From the NCBI GenBank assembly GCA_947496185.1, contig CANMCD010000016.1, forward strand, positions 1-64,000: a DNA stretch of 64,000 bases. The letters are read 5' to 3'. The translations under genes were made by a program, and so were the position numbers. Of this stretch, positions 27,203-34,911 are shown one piece after another. Numbering within the stretch: the first letter of the stretch is position 1; each line of letters opens with the position of its first letter. The notes beneath the pieces were generated by a model. It was not told where the DNA came from and did not search any database. It saw nothing but the letters and a program-made list of their open reading frames with translations. The DNA is from an uncultured Tenacibaculum sp. (lineage in GTDB: Bacteria; Bacteroidota; Bacteroidia; Flavobacteriales; Flavobacteriaceae).

Positions 27203-29434
27203 TTACTCTATTTTAAATCGTAAACCTGCATAAAAATTTCTTCCAAAAATTGGAGCGTATACTATTGTTGTATCAAAATTCGCTCCAAAAGGATCATTAT
27301 CTCCTATAATAGGATTATTTTGCCTATAATTTGTTAAGTTTTCTCCTCCTAAATACACTTCAAACCTTTTTGAAAACACTTTAGTTATTTGCGCATTCAA
27401 CATACTATAACTTTTCGCATACCCAGAACGCTGATATGGAATAGGGTTACTTGCTGTATTGGGTAAACGCTGCCTCCCTAACCAATTGTATGTAGTATCA
27501 AACTTCCATTTCCCTCCTTTATCACCATTACTTGTTTCATAAGAAATATTGGTAAAAAACCGATGTCTGGCCTGAAGTGGTTTTGCTAAATTCCCTGAAA
27601 GATACGTTGTCGTAACATCATAAAACTTATACGCTGTACGCACATTCAAGCGTTTAATAATATTTTGATTAACTTCTACCTGAAAACTATTAGCTACACT
27701 TTCTCCTTCAAGATTATAAAAAGAAATTTCTTGGGGATTTTCCCAATCAACCACCACTTGATTTTCAAAATTTGTTTGATAAAAATCAAACGATATATCT
27801 CCTTTTTTACCTGCTAAATTATAACCCTGTAAAAATGAAACTCCGTAATTCCAAGCTACCTCCGGGTCTAAACCATATATATTTCCTCCCGCATTGGATA
27901 TATTTATTATTCTTGAAGACGCAAAAAGCTGTTGGTTTTCTGCAAAAATATTAGCACTTCTCTTACCCCTTCCTAGCGAAGCTCTCAATACACCTTTTTC
28001 CCAAGGGGCATATCTAAAATGAAGCCTCGGGGTAAAAAATGTTCCCAATAAATTATGAGAATCTACTCTAACACCTGCAACCAAACTAATATCATCTCCA
28101 TTATCATAAGTGTATTCAAAAAAGCTTCCTACAGCTCTTTCATTTCGTAGATAGGTATTCAACAGCACCTGCTCTTCATAACGATCATACATAAAGTTAA
28201 GTCCAGTTTTGAACTTATGTCTTGTATCTCCAATAATAGAATTAAACAAAAAGTTACTATAAAAACTTTCATGTGCTATATCATAATCTCTAAGCCCAAA
28301 ATATGAGTCTTGATTATGATTACTATAAGACAATTGAAGTCCCATACTTTGAAATGGCAAGTCAGGAAATACGTATCCTAATTTTGAAGACACATCCACT
28401 CTTTGTGTTTTAATCTCACTTCCCCAAGCATTCGTCGTCCCTATATCACTATCTTTATCAAAGTCTATTTGCCCAACTTGTTTATCATCTTTTAAAAACC
28501 TAAAATTTAAAAAACTTACCCACCCCTTTTCAGCATCAGTATATTGCCACCTATTCATGACATTAACTTGTTTGGCAAGTGGATTATCTAGAAAACCATC
28601 ATTATTATTATCAAATTTCTGCCCTCTATAGTTTCCATGCAAATAGATACCTGTTTGCCATTTTTTAGACAATCTTTGATTGACATGTGTATTCAACTCA
28701 AACCTACCACCTGCAGAACCATAGGCATTCACAAATAAACTTGGGTCAGAAAATGGCTTTACTAGCTCTGTATTTATTTGTCCTGAAATACTTTCAAAAC
28801 CATTCACCACACTTCCTGCTCCTTTTGTTATTTGGATACTTTCTACCCATGTTCCAGGTATAAAAGTAAGCCCATACGCTTGAGAGGCTCCTCGAATAGA
28901 AGGAATATTTTCTTCTGTAATCATCAAATAAGGACTAGTCAACCCTAACATTTGAATTTGTTTTGTACCCGTCAACGCATCGGAAAAATTCACGTCAATG
29001 GAAGGGTTGGTCTCAAAACTTTCTGACAAATTACAACATGCAGCTTTCAACAATTCTTCACTATTGATTGTCACCAAATTTTGAGTTTTTAAAAATGATT
29101 TCTGAGTGGATTTTCTGGTTGTGTTTACTGCAACTTCATCCAATACACCTTCTTCTTTTAATACATGTGTAATTTTTTTTACACTATTAATTCTTAAAGT
29201 ATCCGTCTTATACCCTATAAAACTAATCACTAAGTCTTTGTATGTTTTTTTATAAGGTATTTTAAAATTTCCTTCTTTATTCGTAACTACTCCTACACCT
29301 GAGTTCAACCAATAAACTGATGCTCCAAAAACACTTTTTTGATTTTTTTCATAAATCGTTCCCTCTAACATTTGTTGAGAAAACATAAAATACGGGGTTA
29401 AAAGCAAATTCATGCTTATTAAAAATCTTTTCAT
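27203..29434 (-). CDS. TonB-dependent outer membrane receptor, probable copper type
   Basis: 743 residues. Signal peptide, then a carboxypeptidase-regulatory-like N-terminal domain (EGTIYEKNQKSVFGASVYWL... VVTNKEGNFKIPY), a plug domain (about residues 110-230) and a 22-strand barrel ending YAGLRFKIE. The plug contains LKAACCNLSESFETNPSIDV, a Cys-Cys segment I associate with receptors found next to HMA proteins in Bacteroidota. The neighbours suggest copper or another soft metal as substrate; haem or a metallophore cannot be ruled out. Energised by TonB-ExbBD, not encoded here. Confidence 0.88.
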   Translation of the reverse strand: MKRFLISMNLLLTPYFMFSQQMLEGTIYEKNQKSVFGASVYWLNSGVGVVTNKEGNFKIPYKKTYKDLVISFIGYKTDTLRINSVKKITHVLKEEGVLDEVAVNTTRKSTQKSFLKTQNLVTINSEELLKAACCNLSESFETNPSIDVNFSDALTGTKQIQMLGLTSPYLMITEENIPSIRGASQAYGLTFIPGTWVESIQITKGAGSVVNGFESISGQINTELVKPFSDPSLFVNAYGSAGGRFELNTHVNQRLSKKWQTGIYLHGNYRGQKFDNNNDGFLDNPLAKQVNVMNRWQYTDAEKGWVSFLNFRFLKDDKQVGQIDFDKDSDIGTTNAWGSEIKTQRVDVSSKLGYVFPDLPFQSMGLQLSYSNHNQDSYFGLRDYDIAHESFYSNFLFNSIIGDTRHKFKTGLNFMYDRYEEQVLLNTYLRNERAVGSFFEYTYDNGDDISLVAGVRVDSHNLLGTFFTPRLHFRYAPWEKGVLRASLGRGKRSANIFAENQQLFASSRIINISNAGGNIYGLDPEVAWNYGVSFLQGYNLAGKKGDISFDFYQTNFENQVVVDWENPQEISFYNLEGESVANSFQVEVNQNIIKRLNVRTAYKFYDVTTTYLSGNLAKPLQARHRFFTNISYETSNGDKGGKWKFDTTYNWLGRQRLPNTASNPIPYQRSGYAKSYSMLNAQITKVFSKRFEVYLGGENLTNYRQNNPIIGDNDPFGANFDTTIVYAPIFGRNFYAGLRFKIE

Positions 29435-29440
29435 CTATAT

Positions 29441-29507
29441 TTTATATCATATTAATTTACAATTATTTACATTTTCTAGATAAAAATGTAAAATCATATG
29501 ATATAAA
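29441..29507 (-). repeat. Nested inverted repeats between HYC_CC_PP and TonB receptor genes
   Basis: Outer arms TTTATATCATAT (29441-29452) and ATATGATATAAA (29496-29507) are perfectly complementary; inner arms TTTACATTTT (29466-29475) and AAAATGTAAA (29483-29492) likewise, with a 7-base loop. No T run follows on the minus strand, so it resembles an intercistronic RNA structure or operator more than a terminator. The right outer arm overlaps the stop codon of the upstream gene. Confidence 0.6.
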
Positions 29508-29910
29508 CTTCATAAAATATCTGAATGTCTTTAATAATCTTAGGAGGTTCATAGTCTCCATACGGTACAAACGCATCTGGTATTTTTTTCGTAAGTAAAT
29601 CTGTCGAGTAACAGAAATCAACAAACTTATTTTGTTGTTCAAAACTTACCTCATCATCAGAAGCTTTTTTCAGATTATTTTGTCCATCAAGAAATTGTAA
29701 TTCATCTTTACAACAACTTTTTTTGGTAATCTTCTCCGTTTCTATGCAACCGAAATCAACTTCTGAAAAACATGAATCAGCCTCTCCAAAAAAAGAAACA
29801 TCTACCAAAAAATCACCACAAAAGTGTTTTTCAACAGCAAATGTAGTGGTTGACAACACTATGAGCAATGCCAATGTAATGGAAGATATTTTTAAGAAAA
29901 CCTGTCTCAT
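29494..29910 (-). CDS. HYC_CC_PP family exported protein
   Basis: With ATG at 29910 the product has 138 residues and begins with a signal peptide (MRQVFLKISSITLALLIVLSTTTFA). Motifs in order: EKHFCGD (the HYC position), KKSCCKDE and YEPPK near the C-terminus, the pattern that names the family. Extra Cys residues (DSCFSE, FGCIE) suggest metal binding. The frame is open to an ATG at 29991, but the -7 promoter box at 29919-29926 leaves almost no leader and so supports the shorter form. First gene of a unit with the TonB receptor and HMA protein; role in copper handling is inferred. Confidence 0.78.
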   Translation of the reverse strand: MRQVFLKISSITLALLIVLSTTTFAVEKHFCGDFLVDVSFFGEADSCFSEVDFGCIETEKITKKSCCKDELQFLDGQNNLKKASDDEVSFEQQNKFVDFCYSTDLLTKKIPDAFVPYGDYEPPKIIKDIQIFYEVYII

Positions 29911-29918
29911 ATTACGAC

Positions 29919-29926
29919 CAAAGATA
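29919..29926 (-). promoter_or_regulatory. -7 box of the metal-handling operon
   Basis: Minus-strand TATCTTTG. Expected transcription start is only a few bases before the ATG at 29910, so the mRNA would be leaderless or nearly so. Confidence 0.5.
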
Positions 29927-30103
29927 TAAAAAAAATTAAATGCTTTCGAATAAGAATTATTCCTCGTAATTTTGTTCTCTATAAATAACATTCAACTTCA
30001 CTTATAAAAAACCTACTATATTAAGCTACTCCCTAACAAAATAAGCTTCAAATAGTAACCTATTTTAACTGTGAGGTATTTTTTATCAAAAACAACGCGA
30101 AAA

Positions 30104-30583
30104 ATGAAAGATTTACAAAAAATAAAAGGCAACCTAACTAACATTTTTGACACAAATACTAGCCTAGAGAATAAACTCCAAAAAACCTGTGATTATTTAG
30201 CTACTGAAGTTTCTTATTACGACTGGGTAGGCTTTTATTTCAAAAATGGAGATAAAGAAGAATTAAAACTTGCACAATTTCATGGAGAACCTACTGAGCA
30301 TACCATCATCCCTTTCGGTAAAGGAATCTGTGGTCAGGTAGCAGTAAGTAATAAAAATTTTGTTGTTCAAGATGTATCTGAACAAGACAACTATATTTCA
30401 TGTGGCTGGAAAGTTAAATCTGAAATTGTCATCCCTATTTTCATTGACGGAAAAAACATTGGCCAGATAGACATTGACTCTCATACTACAAATCCATTTT
30501 CTAAGGACGATGAAACTTTGTTAGAATTTGTGTGTGAAAAAGTTAGTTTTGCTATAAAAAATGAAAAAAAACTTGAATATTAA
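30104..30583 (+). CDS. GAF-domain protein, free methionine-R-sulfoxide reductase-like
   Basis: 159 residues from the ATG at 30104 (a GTG at 30071 would add 11). A single GAF domain: YDWVGFYF, GKGICGQVAVSNKNFVVQDV, SEIVIPIFIDGKNIGQIDIDSH. It matches the fRMsr (YebR) family. Cys76 (GICG) and Cys100 (YISCGW) correspond to two of the three redox Cys of the E. coli enzyme as I recall them, including the catalytic one; the third position is not Cys (EPTEHTII). Reduction of free Met-R-sulfoxide is therefore likely but not certain; a sensor role is possible. Confidence 0.8.
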   Translation: MKDLQKIKGNLTNIFDTNTSLENKLQKTCDYLATEVSYYDWVGFYFKNGDKEELKLAQFHGEPTEHTIIPFGKGICGQVAVSNKNFVVQDVSEQDNYISCGWKVKSEIVIPIFIDGKNIGQIDIDSHTTNPFSKDDETLLEFVCEKVSFAIKNEKKLEY

Positions 30584-30605
30584 AATTTTTTTTCATTTCT
30601 TTGAT
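30573..30605 (+). promoter_or_regulatory. Probable promoter of the FtsA-tail-like small gene
   Basis: TTG near 30573, about 20 bases, then TTTCTTTG (30598-30605), one mismatch from TAnnTTTG. It overlaps the end of the GAF gene. Downstream (30608-30640) is a short tandem array of TTTATTAACA-like units before the small ORF. Confidence 0.4.
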
Positions 30606-30652
30606 AAATATTTATTAACATTTTATTAACATTTTTTAACCCCCTTATTATT

Positions 30653-30775
30653 ATGACTAGCAAACAGTCCCCCTCGTATGCTGCATTAACTAGCCGCAAT
30701 GACACAGATACTCAACAAACTTTTATAGAAAAATTTACTAGTTGGTTCAGAAATTTTCTCGAAAATGCTGAATAA
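30653..30775 (+). CDS. 40-residue small protein with an FtsA-like membrane-binding tail
   Basis: ATG at 30653, TAA at 30773-30775, giving 40 residues: a polar N-terminal half (MTSKQSPSYAALTSRNDTD) and a C-terminal amphipathic helix FIEKFTSWFRNFLENAE. The C-terminus of FtsA in this same window (gene ending at 54035) reads FFEKFTERFKEFLDNAE; 11 of 17 residues are identical, including the final NAE, and the DNA of the last 19 codons agrees at roughly 40 of 57 positions. In FtsA such a tail inserts into the inner membrane. A promoter-like sequence precedes and a perfect hairpin with T run follows within 30 bases, so it looks like an independent small gene. It lies before purH and the mreB operon. 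Function unknown; membrane peripheral location is inferred. It could be a noncoding artefact, but the shared tail argues against this. Confidence 0.65.
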   Translation: MTSKQSPSYAALTSRNDTDTQQTFIEKFTSWFRNFLENAE

Positions 30776-30805
30776 CCAATATCTTAAGACATTATCTTAT
30801 TATGA

Positions 30806-30842
30806 AAAATGCTGTTAAAATATATATTTTAACAGCATTTTT
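30806..30842 (+). terminator. Terminator of the small FtsA-tail-like gene
   Basis: Perfect 17-base stem AAAATGCTGTTAAAATA / TATTTTAACAGCATTTT with a minimal loop and following T's. It sits 30 bases after the small ORF and before the purH promoter. Confidence 0.85.
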
Positions 30843-30872
30843 AGTAAACATTAAGTTAACTTCATTTTTTTA

Positions 30873-30903
30873 TTGTAAAACGTATAGGCTTTTAGTAATT
30901 TTG
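30873..30903 (+). promoter_or_regulatory. Promoter of purH
   Basis: TTG (30873-30875), 20 bases, TAATTTTG (30896-30903), then GCGCG. The start codon is 26 bases downstream. No purine riboswitch is visible. Confidence 0.65.
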
Positions 30904-30928
30904 CGCGTTTAATGACACAACGAACAAA

Positions 30929-32455
30929 ATGAACAATATTAAAACTATTAAATCTGCATTAATATCTGTTTTTCACAAAGATGGATTAGAGCCTATTATC
31001 AAAAAATTAGACCAACTAGGAGTGACAATATACTCTACTGGAGGTACTGAAAATTTTATCAAAGGTTTAGGTGTAGATGTGATGCCTGTTGAAAATGTTA
31101 CTTCCTATCCTTCTATTTTAGGCGGAAGAGTTAAAACACTACATCCTAAAGTTTTTGGAGGAATTTTAAATAGGCAAGATCATGATGGAGACATTGCAGA
31201 AATGGAAGAATATCAAATTCCTCAGTTAGATTTAGTAATTGTTGATTTATATCCATTTGAAAAAACAGTCGCTTCAGGTGCTTCTGAACAAGACATTATA
31301 GAAAAAATAGATATCGGTGGAATTTCTTTAATTAGAGCTGCAGCAAAAAACTTTAAGGATACTGTTATTGTTTCTTCAATGGAACAATATAACGAATTTT
31401 TATCTATTATTGATACAAATAATGGGCAAACAAGTATTGGTGAAAGAAAAAAGTTTGCAGCAAAAGCCTTCAATATTTCGTCGCATTACGATACTGCGAT
31501 TTTTAATTATTTTAACGAAGATGAAATCGTATACAAAGCGAGTGAAACAACACATAAGACATTACGCTACGGGGAAAACCCACATCAAAAAGGAACTTTT
31601 TTTGGTGATTTAGATGCTATGTTTGACAAATTGCACGGCAAAGAGCTAAGCTATAATAATCTTTTGGATGTGGATGCTGCCGTTAACCTTATGAATGAGT
31701 TTCAAGGAGAAGCGCCTACTTTTGCCATCTTAAAGCATAATAATGCTTGTGGATTTGCACAAAGAAACACGATTCATCAAGCGTATGTCGATGCACTTGC
31801 TGGTGATCCTGTTTCTGCTTTTGGTGGTATCTTAATTGCTAATACTACCATCGATAAAGCTACAGCAGAAGAAATTCACAAATTATTTTGCGAGGTAGTT
31901 ATTGCTCCTGCTTATGATGATGATGCTCTTGAAATTTTAAAAGGCAAAAAGAATAGAGTTATCCTTATTCAAAAAGAAGTAGCACTTCCTCTCCAACAAG
32001 TAAGAACGGCTTTAAACGGGGTATTAATTCAGGATAAAGACAATAAAACAGACAAATTAGAAGATTTAACATACCCTACAAACAATAATCCTTCTGAAAA
32101 TGAGTTAGAAGATTTATTGTTTGCTTCAAAAATATGTAAGCATACAAAGTCTAATACGATAGTATTAGTAAAAAATAAACAATTGTGCGCAAGTGGAACA
32201 GGACAAACCAGCCGAGTTGATGCATTAAAGCAAGCGATTGAAAAAGCTAAAAATTTCAATTTTGACTTACAAAATGCGGTAATGGCGAGTGATGCGTTTT
32301 TCCCATTTCCTGATTGTGTTGAAATTGCAAACAACGAAGGAATAAAGAGTGTGATTCAACCTGGTGGTTCTATTAAAGATCAACTTAGTATTGATTATTG
32401 TGATAACAATAACATGGCAATGGTTTTCACAGGAACTAGACATTTTAAACATTAA
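30929..32455 (+). CDS. purH: Bifunctional AICAR transformylase/IMP cyclohydrolase
   Basis: Catalyses the last two steps of de novo IMP synthesis. 508 residues, the normal length. The N-terminal MGS-like cyclohydrolase domain has YSTGGTENFIKGLG and SYPSILGGRVKTLHPKVFGGIL; the transformylase domain has RYGENPHQKGTFFG, FAILKHNNACGFA (catalytic Lys-His) and ends DAFFPFPDCVEIANNEGIKSVIQPGGSIKDQ and MVFTGTRHFKH, all diagnostic. It lies 84 bases before mreB; a hairpin (32473-32505) separates them but lacks a good T run, so partial read-through is possible. Confidence 0.97.
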   Translation: MNNIKTIKSALISVFHKDGLEPIIKKLDQLGVTIYSTGGTENFIKGLGVDVMPVENVTSYPSILGGRVKTLHPKVFGGILNRQDHDGDIAEMEEYQIPQLDLVIVDLYPFEKTVASGASEQDIIEKIDIGGISLIRAAAKNFKDTVIVSSMEQYNEFLSIIDTNNGQTSIGERKKFAAKAFNISSHYDTAIFNYFNEDEIVYKASETTHKTLRYGENPHQKGTFFGDLDAMFDKLHGKELSYNNLLDVDAAVNLMNEFQGEAPTFAILKHNNACGFAQRNTIHQAYVDALAGDPVSAFGGILIANTTIDKATAEEIHKLFCEVVIAPAYDDDALEILKGKKNRVILIQKEVALPLQQVRTALNGVLIQDKDNKTDKLEDLTYPTNNNPSENELEDLLFASKICKHTKSNTIVLVKNKQLCASGTGQTSRVDALKQAIEKAKNFNFDLQNAVMASDAFFPFPDCVEIANNEGIKSVIQPGGSIKDQLSIDYCDNNNMAMVFTGTRHFKH

Positions 32456-32490
32456 TCGAAATATGATGTAAAACCAATACAGATTTTTTA

Positions 32491-32498
32491 TAGATTTG
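32491..32498 (+). promoter_or_regulatory. Possible -7 box of the mreB operon
   Basis: TAGATTTG fits TAnnTTTG and lies within the loop/right arm of the hairpin ACCAATACA / TGTATTGGT (32473-32505). The -33 region is weak. Confidence 0.35.
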
Positions 32499-32539
32499 TA
32501 TTGGTATATCAATTGTATAGATAAAACAATCAAAACTTT

Positions 32540-33568
32540 ATGGGTTTTTTCGATTTTATGACCGAAGATATTGCAGTAGATTTAGGAACTGCAAACACGC
32601 TAATAATTCATAATGGCAAAGTGGTTATAGATAGTCCTTCTATTGTTGCTAGAAATAGATTGACTGGTAAGATAATTGCCACAGGGCAGGAAGCGAATAG
32701 AATGCAAGGGAAAACCCATGAAAACATAAAAACAATTCGCCCACTAAAAGACGGAGTTATCGCCGATTTTCAAGCTTCAGAAGAAATGATTAAGGAATTT
32801 GTTAAAAAAATTCCTGCCATCAAAAAGAAGCTTTTTCCTCCGTCACTTCGTATGGTTATTTGTATACCTTCTGGAATTACTGAAGTTGAGAAAAGAGCGG
32901 TAATTGACTCAGCAAGGCATATGAACGCCAAAGAAATTTACCTAATTTATGAACCAATGGCCGCTGCTATTGGTGTAGGTATAGACATTATGGAGCCTAA
33001 AGGAAATATGATAATTGACATTGGGGGTGGAACAACTGAAATAGCTGTAATTGCTTTGGCTGGAATTGTTTGTGATCAGTCTGTAAAAGTTGCTGGTGAT
33101 TTATTTACAAGTGATATTATGTACTATATGCGTACACAACATAACTTGTATGTGGGTGAAACAACTGCTGAAAAGATTAAAATTCAAATTGGTTCAGCAA
33201 CGGAGGATTTAGATACACCTCCTGAAGATATGATGGTTCAAGGACGTGACTTATTGAGTGGTAAACCCAAACAAGTTCAGGTTTCTTATCGAGAAATTGC
33301 AAAAGCATTAGATAAATCCATTTTACGTATTGAAGATGCTGTTATGGAAACCTTATCTAAAACCCCTCCAGAACTTGCTGCTGACATCTATAACACAGGT
33401 ATTTACTTAGCAGGTGGTGGTTCTATGCTTAGAGGCTTAGATAAGAGATTGTCTAGAAAAACCGATTTACCAGTGTACGTTGCCGAAGACCCCTTAAGAG
33501 CCGTTGTAAGAGGTACAGGCATCGCCCTGAAAAACCTTGAAAAGTATAAATCAGTATTGATAAAATAA
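32540..33568 (+). CDS. mreB: Rod shape-determining protein MreB
   Basis: Bacterial actin that polymerises under the inner membrane and steers the elongation machinery. 342 residues. ATP-site motifs: AVDLGTANTL (phosphate 1), MIIDIGGGTTEIAVIAL (phosphate 2) and TGIYLAGGGSMLRGLDKRL (adenosine). An N-terminal hydrophobic-aromatic start MGFFDFM can bind the membrane. First gene of mreB-mreC-mreD-mrdA-rodA, the classical elongasome order; mreC follows after 16 bases. Implies a rod or filament cell form. Confidence 0.97.
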   Translation: MGFFDFMTEDIAVDLGTANTLIIHNGKVVIDSPSIVARNRLTGKIIATGQEANRMQGKTHENIKTIRPLKDGVIADFQASEEMIKEFVKKIPAIKKKLFPPSLRMVICIPSGITEVEKRAVIDSARHMNAKEIYLIYEPMAAAIGVGIDIMEPKGNMIIDIGGGTTEIAVIALAGIVCDQSVKVAGDLFTSDIMYYMRTQHNLYVGETTAEKIKIQIGSATEDLDTPPEDMMVQGRDLLSGKPKQVQVSYREIAKALDKSILRIEDAVMETLSKTPPELAADIYNTGIYLAGGGSMLRGLDKRLSRKTDLPVYVAEDPLRAVVRGTGIALKNLEKYKSVLIK

Positions 33569-33584
33569 ACGTTGATAATAACAA

Positions 33585-34412
33585 ATGCAACAACTCATTT
33601 ATTTCTTTCAGAAGTATAAATATTTCTTGTATTTTTTACTATTGGAAATTATTGCTGTTGCATCAGTTATTAATAACCATGCTTTCCATAAAAGTAAATT
33701 CATAAGTTCTGCAAACGCTATTACAGGTGGACTAATAAATACCGCTAATAACATAAAGGAATTTATTCATCTTAAAGATGAAAATCAAGCATTGTTAGTG
33801 GAAAACACTAAATTGAAGAACGAATTGAATCGAATTTACACTTCACTTGATACAGTTAGCGTACAAGAAAAAATCGACTCGATTGAATTTCATCAAAAGT
33901 ACTTTTATATAGAAGGAAAAGTTATTGATAATAATTATACTGCTCCTCATAACTTCCTAACCATTAATAAAGGAAAATCACATAATATCTCTTCAGAAAT
34001 GGCCGTTATAAATAGCAAAGGAGTCATAGGTGTTACCGAAAACATTGGAAGTAAATACGCTAGAGTACAATCCATTTTAAATAAAAATAGTAAGATTAAT
34101 GCTCGGTTTAAAAACAGTTATCACTTCGGTACTTTAGAATGGAATGGTAATGACTATAATACAGTACAGTTAACGGACATTCCAAGACAAGCACTTTTTA
34201 ACATTGGAGATACAATTATTACTGGTGGTAAATCGGCTATATTCCCTGAAGGAATCCCAATTGGCACTATTAAAAGTAAACCCGAAAAGCTTTCTGCATT
34301 AAATACGATCGATGTCACACTATTTAATGATATGAGTAATATCGGTAGTATTTACATCGTTCAAAATTTCCATAAAGAAGACATTAAAACCCTTAACGAA
34401 CAGAATGAATAA
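33585..34412 (+). CDS. mreC: Rod shape-determining protein MreC
   Basis: 275 residues: short cytoplasmic start, one transmembrane helix (YFLYFLLLEIIAVASVI), a coiled coil (about residues 55-95, NIKEFIHLKDENQALLVENTKLKNEL) and a periplasmic beta-domain (FLTINKGKSHNISSEMAVINSKGVIGVTENIG...). These features match MreC, which links MreB to PBP2 and RodA. Its stop overlaps the mreD start by 8 bases, so translation is coupled. Confidence 0.93.
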   Translation: MQQLIYFFQKYKYFLYFLLLEIIAVASVINNHAFHKSKFISSANAITGGLINTANNIKEFIHLKDENQALLVENTKLKNELNRIYTSLDTVSVQEKIDSIEFHQKYFYIEGKVIDNNYTAPHNFLTINKGKSHNISSEMAVINSKGVIGVTENIGSKYARVQSILNKNSKINARFKNSYHFGTLEWNGNDYNTVQLTDIPRQALFNIGDTIITGGKSAIFPEGIPIGTIKSKPEKLSALNTIDVTLFNDMSNIGSIYIVQNFHKEDIKTLNEQNE

Positions 34413-34911
34413 AACTTTATACTTCATATTTCTTTTTATTTCGTTAGTATTATTACAAGGTTTAATTCTTAATAACGTCTTACTATTTGGGCACCTAAAC
34501 CCATACTTGTACATCTCTTTTATTTTTGTTTTTCCGTTGAGTCAAAAAAGAATCCCCGTATTAACACTAGGTTTTTTACTAGGTTTATGTGTAGATTTTT
34601 TTGCTAATTCTGGTGGAATTCATGCCTGTGCAACTCTTTTTATCACATTTATACGTCTTTTTTTCATAAAAGCAATCTTTAAAAAAACGCCTTCCGAATA
34701 CCTCCTTTTTGATTTAAAATTAGAAACCTTTGATAAGGTATTTAATTACGTAGCTATCCTGACAATTATTCATCATTTTATATTATTTTATCTAATCAAC
34801 TTTAGTTTTAATAATTTTTACAACATTTTAATTGACACACTTTTAACCAGTATATTTACCTTAGTATTGTTTTTCATTGGGAGTTTTATTTTTAGAAAGA
34901 AGTTATCATGA
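34405..34911 (+). CDS. mreD: Rod shape-determining protein MreD
   Basis: 168-residue inner-membrane protein with five to six helices (TLYFIFLFISLVLLQGLILNNVLLFG..., LGFLLGLCVDFFANSGGIHA). The GLCVDFF..GxHA segment is characteristic of MreD. It overlaps mreC by 8 bases and mrdA by 4 (ATGA), within the tightly packed elongasome operon. Role: membrane partner of MreC, regulating PBP2 activity. Confidence 0.9.
   Translation: MNKTLYFIFLFISLVLLQGLILNNVLLFGHLNPYLYISFIFVFPLSQKRIPVLTLGFLLGLCVDFFANSGGIHACATLFITFIRLFFIKAIFKKTPSEYLLFDLKLETFDKVFNYVAILTIIHHFILFYLINFSFNNFYNILIDTLLTSIFTLVLFFIGSFIFRKKLS

Noticed and set aside
32473-32505. Hairpin between purH and mreB as a terminator
   Set aside because: The nine-base stem has a long loop and no T run; it overlaps a possible mreB -7 box, so termination cannot be claimed.
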